This document shows positions 6,967 to 12,155 of a stretch of 12,155 nt of DNA, one piece after another (the stretch's first letter is position 1; each line of letters opens with the position of its first letter). The stretch comes from JBEEMU01 sp043778315 (GTDB lineage: Bacteria; Bacteroidota; Bacteroidia; Chitinophagales; Saprospiraceae), in contig JAYWGJ010000424.1 in assembly GCA_043778315.1 (NCBI GenBank), forward strand, positions 1 through 12,155, in the 5' to 3' direction. A program made the position numbers and the translations under genes. Under the pieces are notes generated by a model. The model did no database searches. It was not told where the DNA came from and worked only from the letters and a program-made list of their open reading frames with translations.

Positions 6967-8616
6967 ATGAATAGTAATAAAATGAAATCGTTGAGCATCG
7001 TAGCGGTGGTAGCGATAGCGGCGATAAGTATTGCGGGAACGCAGAATAAATATTTTGAAATTGCCAAAAATATAGAAATATTCGCTAACGCTTACAAGGA
7101 ACTCAACACCTATTATGTTGATGATATTGACCCTGCCAAATTAATGCGGATAGGCATTGATGCGATGACCGAGTCGCTCGACCCGTTCACAAACTATATT
7201 TCGGAGGCGGATATAGAAGGCTATCGGATACAATCGACGGGCAAATACGGCGGTATTGGTTTCAGAAGCGAGGTACACGAAGACGGCTTAGTGACGATTG
7301 TAGAAATATACAACGAGTCACCTGCCGAAAAAGCAAAATTAAGCCCAGGCGACGTAGTGTTGAAAGCGGACGGGCGTAGCATAAAAGGCAAAAACGACGA
7401 GGAACTCAGCGACCTACTCAAAGGTTCTCCTGGTACCAAACTCACGCTTACGGTGCGCAAAGCAGGCAGCGCGAAAGAGGAAAATATAGACATCACACGC
7501 GAAGAAATAAAAATACCGAACGTACCGTATTCGGGTATGATTACCGATAATATCGGCTATGTGAACCTCACTACTTTCACCGAAGATGCGGGCGAAAACG
7601 TAGGTAAAGCGGTGCGCGAATTGAAGGCAAAAAACCAACTAAAAGGTATTGTTCTCGACCTCCGCGACAACGGCGGCGGCTTACTTACCGAAGCCGTGAA
7701 CGTAGTAAATACGTTTGTGGGCAAAGACGTGCTGACGGTCTCGATGCGCAGTAAAGTAAAGGAATGGGACAAGGATTTTAAGACGCAAAACGGAGCGATT
7801 GATGCCGATGTACCCGTGACCGTACTGATGAATCATCGCTCCGCGTCGGCGAGCGAAATCGTTTCGGGCGCGCTACAAGACCTCGATAGAGCCGTTATTA
7901 TAGGCGAAAAATCTTACGGAAAAGGCTTGGTGCAAAACACCAAAGACGTGGGTTATGGCTCGCGCCTCAAACTCACAACAGCCAAATATTATATACCGAG
8001 CGGACGCTGCATTCAAGCCGTTTATTACCGCAAAGGCGAAGCGATAGAAATAGCTGACTCGCTCAAAAATAGTTTTAAAACCAAAAATTTGCGGGTGGTT
8101 TACGACGGCGGCGGAATCATTCCTGACGTGAAAGTAGAGACGACCAAAAGTATTTCGGTGATACAAGCCTTACTCAAAAGACATTTGATTTTTGATTACG
8201 CTACACAATATCGTTTGGCGCACCCTACTATTACGGGTACAGCAAAGGATTTTCGTTTGACAGATGCCGATTATCAAGATTTTATTTTGTTTATCACAAA
8301 AGCAAATATTAATTATGATACTGAAGTAGAAACGCTTTTGAAGCAATTGGAAGACAAAGCAAAAGCGGCTAAACAAGACGCGCTGCTGCAAACCGACCTC
8401 GCCGCGATGCGCACTAAGCTCGCTACCGAAAAACGCAGCGACCTCACTAAGTACAAATCGGCTATAAAAGCGATTATCGAAAAAGAAATTGTAGGGCGTT
8501 ATTTTGCACAAAAAGGAAAGATAGAGCAGGGTTTGCAGGTGGACGAAGAGGTGCGCGAAGCCGTAAAATTGCTGAATGACGTGCCGCGCTACAAGCAGAT
8601 TTTGAAAATGAAATAA
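6967..8616 (+). CDS. S41-family C-terminal processing peptidase with PDZ domain, 549 aa
   Basis: A membrane-anchored, periplasm-facing serine protease of the CtpA/Prc family, which cuts envelope or secreted proteins at their C-terminal ends. Numbering from ATG 6967, a signal/anchor helix covers about residues 6-25. A PDZ domain follows (about 94-170) with 'GGIGF', 'SPAEKAKLSPGDVVLKADG' and 'GSPGTKLTLTV'. The protease core comprises 'NIGYVNLTTF', 'GIVLDLRDNGGG', the catalytic Ser294 in RSASASEIVSGAL and the catalytic Lys319 in GEKSYGKG. Their 25-residue spacing is that of the Ser-Lys dyad in the family. The last 200 residues are helical and charged, as in Bacteroidota homologues. ATG 6982 is a possible alternative start; an in-frame TTG at 6949 is less likely. 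A purine nucleoside phosphorylase gene follows after 12 bp. Confidence 0.93.
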   Translation: MNSNKMKSLSIVAVVAIAAISIAGTQNKYFEIAKNIEIFANAYKELNTYYVDDIDPAKLMRIGIDAMTESLDPFTNYISEADIEGYRIQSTGKYGGIGFRSEVHEDGLVTIVEIYNESPAEKAKLSPGDVVLKADGRSIKGKNDEELSDLLKGSPGTKLTLTVRKAGSAKEENIDITREEIKIPNVPYSGMITDNIGYVNLTTFTEDAGENVGKAVRELKAKNQLKGIVLDLRDNGGGLLTEAVNVVNTFVGKDVLTVSMRSKVKEWDKDFKTQNGAIDADVPVTVLMNHRSASASEIVSGALQDLDRAVIIGEKSYGKGLVQNTKDVGYGSRLKLTTAKYYIPSGRCIQAVYYRKGEAIEIADSLKNSFKTKNLRVVYDGGGIIPDVKVETTKSISVIQALLKRHLIFDYATQYRLAHPTITGTAKDFRLTDADYQDFILFITKANINYDTEVETLLKQLEDKAKAAKQDALLQTDLAAMRTKLATEKRSDLTKYKSAIKAIIEKEIVGRYFAQKGKIEQGLQVDEEVREAVKLLNDVPRYKQILKMK

Positions 8617-8628
8617 TTTTTTATACGA

Positions 8629-9462
8629 ATGCCATATTTAATGTTATACGAACAAATACAAGCAACGGTGCAGTTTTTACGCGAAAAAATTGGCGATTTC
8701 GAACCCGAAATTGGCATCGTTTTGGGAACGGGTTTGGGCGGCGTAGCCGACAAAATACAAGCAACAGCGCGCATCGCTTACGGCGAAATACCGCATTTTC
8801 CAACTCCAACGGTAGCGGGACACAAGGGCGAATTGGTGTTCGGCTACCTCGAAGGGCGGCGCGTAGTAGCAATGTCTGGTCGGTTTCATTACTACGAGGG
8901 CTACTCGATGCAAGAAGTCACGTTTCCTATTCGCGTACTGACCGCGCTCGGCATCGCACACCTTATTATAGGCAACGCGGCGGGCAGCACGTCGCCGCAT
9001 ATTTTTGCAGGCGATATTGTTTTTATAAAAGACCACATTAATCTGCAACCCGAAAACCCTTTGCGCGGCGCAAACGACGAGCGGCTCGGCGTTCGGTTTC
9101 CCGATATGCTGCATACCTACCGCACCGATTGGAACAAAACGGCACTCGCGATAGCTGCTAAAAACGGTACTCGGGCGCACGAAGGCGTGTACCTCGCGCT
9201 ACAAGGACCGAACTTAGAAACGCCTGCCGAATACGTTTTTATGCACCGAATAGGTGCAGATGTGGTTGGAATGTCGAGCATACCCGAAGTTTTGGTGGCG
9301 AAACACGGCGGATTGCGCGTTTTTATGGTGTCGGTAGTGTCCAATCAAAGTTATCCGCCCGAAATTATCAGAGAAACGACGCTCGAGGAAGTTATTGCTA
9401 CCGTAGAGGCAACAGAACCAAAAGTAACCGCTATTTTGTGCGAATTATTGACAAAAATATAG
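8629..9462 (+). CDS. punA: Purine-nucleoside phosphorylase (trimeric PNP type), 277 aa
   Basis: It cleaves purine (deoxy)nucleosides such as inosine and guanosine with phosphate to give free base and (deoxy)ribose-1-phosphate, for cytoplasmic purine salvage. Visible signatures of the trimeric PNP/MTAP family are the phosphate loop GTGLGG (33-38), GHKGELVFG (64-72), SGRFHYYEGY (83-92), NAAG (116-119), GPNLETPAE (193-201) with the base-site Glu201, GMSSIPE (214-220) and VSNQS (237-241), where Asn239 replaces the base-binding Asn of the human enzyme's TNK motif. Length is typical. The start is ATG 8629, 12 bp after the protease stop, so both are probably on one mRNA; ATG 8641 is a possible alternative. 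The functional link to the protease is unclear. The gene converges with pdxH across 27 bp without a clear terminator hairpin. Confidence 0.93.
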   Translation: MPYLMLYEQIQATVQFLREKIGDFEPEIGIVLGTGLGGVADKIQATARIAYGEIPHFPTPTVAGHKGELVFGYLEGRRVVAMSGRFHYYEGYSMQEVTFPIRVLTALGIAHLIIGNAAGSTSPHIFAGDIVFIKDHINLQPENPLRGANDERLGVRFPDMLHTYRTDWNKTALAIAAKNGTRAHEGVYLALQGPNLETPAEYVFMHRIGADVVGMSSIPEVLVAKHGGLRVFMVSVVSNQSYPPEIIRETTLEEVIATVEATEPKVTAILCELLTKI

Positions 9463-9489
9463 GTATTTTCAAGTTTTTTAGTTATAATA

Positions 9490-10137
9490 TTAAGGTGCGA
9501 GTCGTGTGCGTAGCCACGTTCCGTCGTTTTGTAAAGTGTAAACAATGCGGTCGTGCAAGCGGCTGCTACGTCCTTGCCAAAACTCGATGCGCTCAGGAAT
9601 TACTCTAAAACCGCCCCAATTTTCGGGCAACGGCAGTACCTCACTATCCGCGTATTTCGCCGTGACGGCTGCGGCATACGCCTCGAGTTCTGCGCGGTCT
9701 GCAACCGTTTTACTTTGCGGCGAAGCCGCCGCACCGATTTGACTACCCTTCGGACGACTCTGAAAATACGCCTCCGACTGCGCCTGCGACACGCGTTCTA
9801 CTCTGCCCTCAATGCGCACTTGCCGCTCGAGCGGCAACCATACAAAAACTAAGGCAGCGTAAGGGTTTGCGACGATGTCCTGTCCTTTTTTGCTATCATA
9901 ATTGGTATAAAAAACAAAGCCTTCGTCTATGCCTTTTAGCAAAACTATCCGCGCCGACGGGCGACCCCGTTCATCTACGGTAGCCAAACTCATGGCGTTC
10001 GGCTCTAAAAGTTCGGCATCGATAGCGTCTTGAAGCCACGCCTCAAACTGCAAAAAAGGTTGCGGCAACGCATCTGTAATATCAAATGTTTTGGCATTAT
10101 AATTGCAGCGTAATTGTTCTATAATAGTTTTATTCAT
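9490..10137 (-). CDS. pdxH: Pyridoxamine 5'-phosphate oxidase, 215 aa
   Basis: An FMN-dependent enzyme that oxidises pyridoxamine or pyridoxine 5'-phosphate to pyridoxal 5'-phosphate with O2, the last step of vitamin B6 synthesis and salvage. Family blocks in order are 'NAMSLATVDERGRPSARIVLLKG' (FMN/substrate region), 'FYTNYDSKKG', 'QVRIEGRVE', 'SRPKGSQIGAAASPQS' and the C-terminal signature 'NWGGFRVIPERIEFWQG' plus 'RLHDR' with the conserved Arg and His. Length equals that of the E. coli enzyme within a few residues. I place the start at ATG 10137 (MNKTIIEQLR); a TTG eight codons earlier would bring it to 24 bp from the divergent lipoprotein gene and adds nothing family-like. Its promoter must lie in the 35-bp gap or inside the neighbouring gene; I could not identify it. 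Confidence 0.96.
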   Translation of the reverse strand: MNKTIIEQLRCNYNAKTFDITDALPQPFLQFEAWLQDAIDAELLEPNAMSLATVDERGRPSARIVLLKGIDEGFVFYTNYDSKKGQDIVANPYAALVFVWLPLERQVRIEGRVERVSQAQSEAYFQSRPKGSQIGAAASPQSKTVADRAELEAYAAAVTAKYADSEVLPLPENWGGFRVIPERIEFWQGRSSRLHDRIVYTLQNDGTWLRTRLAP

Positions 10138-10172
10138 ATATATAATACAAGTTTTTAACAATATTCAATTCA

Positions 10173-10814
10173 ATGAAATTTAGCAATATAACACCAAAAC
10201 TGATTTTCGGTTGTCTTTTATGCGTTATCGCAGCAACCATTCAAAGCTGCAAAAGCGAACCGAAACCAAGCGCGACAAGCAGTAGCGACGCAGCCGCGAG
10301 CGTTTATAGAGGCGACGCGCCTGCCGCAGCAGAAGAAAAAGAGCCTATCAGAGTGTTCGATTTTGGCGCGTTTCCGCACAAATGGATCGCACTCACAAAA
10401 CGCGGCGGCGAGTACGTTATTTTTACGCCTTGCAACGCCGACAACCGCGAGCTGTTTTTGAATAACGACCACGGAAAATACCGTTTATCCGAAAATATGG
10501 GCGAAGACGGCATCGAATACGATATTTTGGAGTTCAAACAAGCGAACGAAACCAAGGTAGAAATTAAGGTTCGCGTACCGCAAAACAAAAAAGAGCAAAT
10601 ATTTACTTGCGATTACGACCCCAAAAAAGGGACTGCCGAATGGAAATGGAAGTATGAATTTGGTAAAGCCAAAAATACCGAAATGCTATTTGTAGATGCT
10701 TCGCGTGCCGCGCAATACAAAACCGTGATGCAGCCTTGCAAAGAATGTTATTCTGCGGCGGAGTGTGCGGAAATGGATAAAAATATGGCGGCTTCGGCGG
10801 CAGCAAAAAAGTAA
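10173..10814 (+). CDS. Putative lipoprotein, 213 aa, function unknown
   Basis: A type II signal peptide is visible: basic start, hydrophobic stretch (about 10-22), then IQSC with Cys26 as the probable lipidated residue (the -2 Gln is not the strict consensus). A low-complexity Ser/Ala/Pro/Glu linker follows (27-58). The folded part starts near 'IRVFDFGAFPHKWIALTKRGGEYVIFTPCN' (59-88) and runs as mainly beta strands to about 175. The end carries Cys189, Cys192 and Cys198 (CKECYSAAEC) and an Ala/Lys tail. Cys87 and Cys146 are also in the exported part. I do not recognise the family. It stands alone, divergent from pdxH by 35 bp and convergent with the epimerase gene by 36 bp. No terminator hairpin is evident in the AT-rich 36-bp gap. 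Confidence 0.75.
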   Translation: MKFSNITPKLIFGCLLCVIAATIQSCKSEPKPSATSSSDAAASVYRGDAPAAAEEKEPIRVFDFGAFPHKWIALTKRGGEYVIFTPCNADNRELFLNNDHGKYRLSENMGEDGIEYDILEFKQANETKVEIKVRVPQNKKEQIFTCDYDPKKGTAEWKWKYEFGKAKNTEMLFVDASRAAQYKTVMQPCKECYSAAECAEMDKNMAASAAAKK

Positions 10815-10850
10815 TTTTTCCTAGTATTTTTATAATTTTTCTATAATTTA

Positions 10851-11864
10851 CTACAACCAACCTTGCGCCTTATACCAATTTATGGTATCCGTTACGCCTT
10901 TTTGTAACGATATAGTAGGCTGATAGCCAACCTCTTGCATTGCTTTTTGGCTGCTACACGCCCAAGAAGGCTGTATTATTTCGGCTACTTTTTTTCTATT
11001 TAAAGACGGCTTTGTTTTGCTAAAAAACGAAGCGGCTTCGGCAGCTATCGCCAAACCGTGTATCGCGAAAATCGGTATTTTGATGCGCATAAATTTTTTG
11101 TTTAGCGTCAAGCCAATTTGTGCGGCTACTTGCTCCCAAGTGTATTCTGCGGGGTTTGACCCCAAAAAGTAGGTTTTGCCAACACCCGCAGGGTGCGTAG
11201 CAACGGCAATCATGCCCTCTACTAAGTCGCGGACGTGTACCAAACTCAGCGTTTGCGGCGCGCCTAAACCGACGCTCGGGAACACGCCTTTTTGTATCGA
11301 TTTAAAAAATAATAAGACCTCCGTATCGCGCTCGCCGTAAACGGCGGGCGGTCGTACTATGCTGATAGATAATGACTTAGCATAAGTATGACACAATTCC
11401 TCTTGCGCTTTTTTGCTACGACCGTAATCACTTACAGGTGCGCACGGCATCGCTTCGGTAGAGGGCTGACCGACGGCGTTCGAGCCTGTCGCCGCCAAGC
11501 TACTTGTTATCAAAATCCGCTTCAAATTTGGCGCGCCGAGCGCAGCCTCCAAAACTTTTTGGGTCGGTACAACGTTACCATCATAAAATCCTTCGTAGCT
11601 GTCCGCTTTTACCACACCTGCGATGTGGAAAACATAGTCCGCGCCTAAAAACGCGGCTTTAAGTGCTTTTACCGAACTCAAACCGCAATTGTTTATAGTC
11701 ACATTTTTACCATCGAGCCACTGCGTATTACTGCTTTTTCGTAATATGCAATGCACCTCAAAACCTTTGTTTATCAAGGCTTCTGCTAAGTGACTGCCTA
11801 CAAATCCGTTCGCCCCCGTGATTACGGCACGAAGCGGTTTATTAGTATGATTTGACAATTTCAA
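10851..11864 (-). CDS. NAD(P)-dependent epimerase/dehydratase (extended SDR), possible ceramide-pathway reductase, 337 aa
   Basis: An extended short-chain dehydrogenase with the Rossmann motif TGANGFVGSH (16-25), 'DYVFHIAGVVK' (76-86), the active-site Ser of LITSS (118-122), YGRSK with Tyr147 and Lys151, and the 'RPPAVYGERD' (171-180) signature. It resembles 3beta-HSD/dihydroflavonol-reductase-like members rather than UDP-sugar epimerases. The Cys-Ser end 'PSWACSSQKAMQEVGYQP' (about 303-320) closes the substrate domain as usual. The start is TTG at 11864; no ATG exists between the upstream stop (11940-11942) and the Rossmann motif. Next to it, divergent, is an spt-like gene. In Caulobacter and Bacteroides a reductase of this superfamily (CerR) acts on 3-ketoceramide made from the SPT product, so that role is a reasonable inference here. 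The SDR family assignment is firm; the ceramide role is not. Confidence 0.88.
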   Translation of the reverse strand: MKLSNHTNKPLRAVITGANGFVGSHLAEALINKGFEVHCILRKSSNTQWLDGKNVTINNCGLSSVKALKAAFLGADYVFHIAGVVKADSYEGFYDGNVVPTQKVLEAALGAPNLKRILITSSLAATGSNAVGQPSTEAMPCAPVSDYGRSKKAQEELCHTYAKSLSISIVRPPAVYGERDTEVLLFFKSIQKGVFPSVGLGAPQTLSLVHVRDLVEGMIAVATHPAGVGKTYFLGSNPAEYTWEQVAAQIGLTLNKKFMRIKIPIFAIHGLAIAAEAASFFSKTKPSLNRKKVAEIIQPSWACSSQKAMQEVGYQPTISLQKGVTDTINWYKAQGWL

Positions 11865-11898
11865 ATAATTTTTAATACAATAATTGGAATAAAAGAAA

Positions 11899-11906
11899 TA
11901 TCTTTG
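11899..11906 (+). promoter_or_regulatory. Putative -7 element of the spt-like gene (TATCTTTG)
   Basis: It matches TAnnTTTG exactly and is followed by CA, as in other Bacteroidota promoters. No good TTTG is found 19-21 nt upstream. Transcription from here would give a leader of about 80 nt that contains the 11919-11934 dyad. Confidence 0.5.
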
Positions 11907-11918
11907 CAGGCTAAAATG

Positions 11919-11934
11919 TTGCCAAGATTGGCAA
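11919..11934. promoter_or_regulatory. Operator-like dyad TTGCCAA-GA-TTGGCAA
   Basis: Two 7-bp half-sites are perfect inverted repeats around a 2-bp centre. The dyad lies just downstream of the predicted spt start of transcription and touches a possible - strand -7 element (11932-11939, TATTTTTG) for the epimerase gene. The loop is too small for a stable RNA hairpin and no T run follows, so a protein-binding site for a dimeric regulator is the better reading. Confidence 0.4.
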
Positions 11935-11989
11935 AAATACTAAAATAATTTATTAAGTAACGTATTTATATATTATTAATATAATAAAA

Positions 11990-12155
11990 ATGGCAGAAAA
12001 AGTAGTCGCTCAAAAGGCAAATCTATTTGACAAATGTTACGAGTACACCCGCGCAGACGAGGTGAAAGCGGCGGGTATTTATCCGTATTTTCGCCCGATA
12101 CAAGACAGCGAAGGACCCGTTGTACACATGGAAGGCAAGCCGATAATTATGGCTG
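11990..12155 (+). CDS. spt: Serine palmitoyltransferase-like alpha-oxoamine synthase, N-terminal 55 residues (cut by window end)
   Basis: SPT is a PLP enzyme that condenses L-serine with a long-chain acyl thioester to 3-ketosphinganine, the first step of sphingolipid synthesis. Only the N-terminus is visible: a 25-residue lead, then 'AAGIYPYFRPIQDSEGPVVH' and 'MEGKPIIMA', matching the segment before the 'GSNNYLGL' motif in Bacteroidota SPTs (they carry xGxYPYFRxIxxxxGxxV). The 'YPYFRPI' block is what separates it from Kbl and BioF, which are the main alternatives in the same family. The PLP lysine lies outside the window. The ATG at 11990 is the first in frame. The divergent epimerase/reductase gene supports a sphingolipid locus. 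Confidence 0.75.
   Translation, partial: MAEKVVAQKANLFDKCYEYTRADEVKAAGIYPYFRPIQDSEGPVVHMEGKPIIMA

Noticed and set aside
8677..9180. 167-codon open frame antisense to the purine nucleoside phosphorylase gene
   Set aside because: It lies wholly inside a clear PNP gene and shows no recognisable protein features.
10815..10850. Terminator between the lipoprotein and epimerase genes
   Set aside because: The gap is AT-rich with T runs, but I could not find a GC-bearing stem.
1..12155. CRISPR array, toxin-antitoxin pair, phage or defence genes
   Set aside because: No regularly spaced repeats, small paired genes or signature domains were seen; all long frames are explained by the listed genes.

Overview
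The window looks like ordinary chromosome from a Bacteroidota bacterium; I cannot resolve the order. Four things point there. Several promoters match the Bacteroidota TTTG / TAnnTTTG pattern, including a textbook one before the tRNA and another before the S41 protease. Clear Shine-Dalgarno boxes are lacking. There is a DUF6913-type protein, a family I know only from Bacteroidota. At the right edge sits a serine-palmitoyltransferase-like gene, and sphingolipid synthesis is typical of this phylum. Base composition and coding style look even across the genes, with GC-richer coding and very AT-rich intergenic DNA, so I see no transferred gene island.

Layout. At 1-3371 (+) a large membrane-anchored protein with a C-terminal beta-propeller is followed by a TrpF-like barrel protein; both probably belong to one transcript, which ends at a bidirectional hairpin terminator shared with the convergent obgE. 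At 3445-6091 (-) lie accA, a DUF6913 gene and obgE; accA and DUF6913 are closely spaced, while obgE has its own promoter motif almost on its start codon. At 6287-6475 (+) is a complete tRNA-Asp unit with promoter, tRNA and strong terminator. At 6503-6846 is a non-coding 344-bp segment with 13-bp imperfect inverted ends and 8-bp flanking direct repeats, best read as a miniature transposable element (MITE). At 6895-9462 (+) a promoter drives an S41 processing protease and, 12 bp later, a purine nucleoside phosphorylase. At 9490-10137 (-) is pdxH, divergent from a small lipoprotein gene (10173-10814, +). At 10851-11864 (-) is an NAD(P)-dependent epimerase/reductase, divergent from the start of an spt-like gene (11990-12155, +, cut by the window).

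How the genes work together. Most are unrelated housekeeping functions: ribosome-associated GTPase, fatty-acid synthesis, envelope proteolysis, purine salvage and vitamin B6. Two links are worth noting. The epimerase-spt divergent pair fits a ceramide-synthesis locus (SPT plus a CerR-type ketoceramide reductase), and PdxH makes the PLP cofactor that SPT needs, although that proximity may be chance. I found no CRISPR array, toxin-antitoxin pair, phage gene or defence system. The most distinctive non-coding signals are the MITE-like insertion and a 16-bp dyad in the spt leader.
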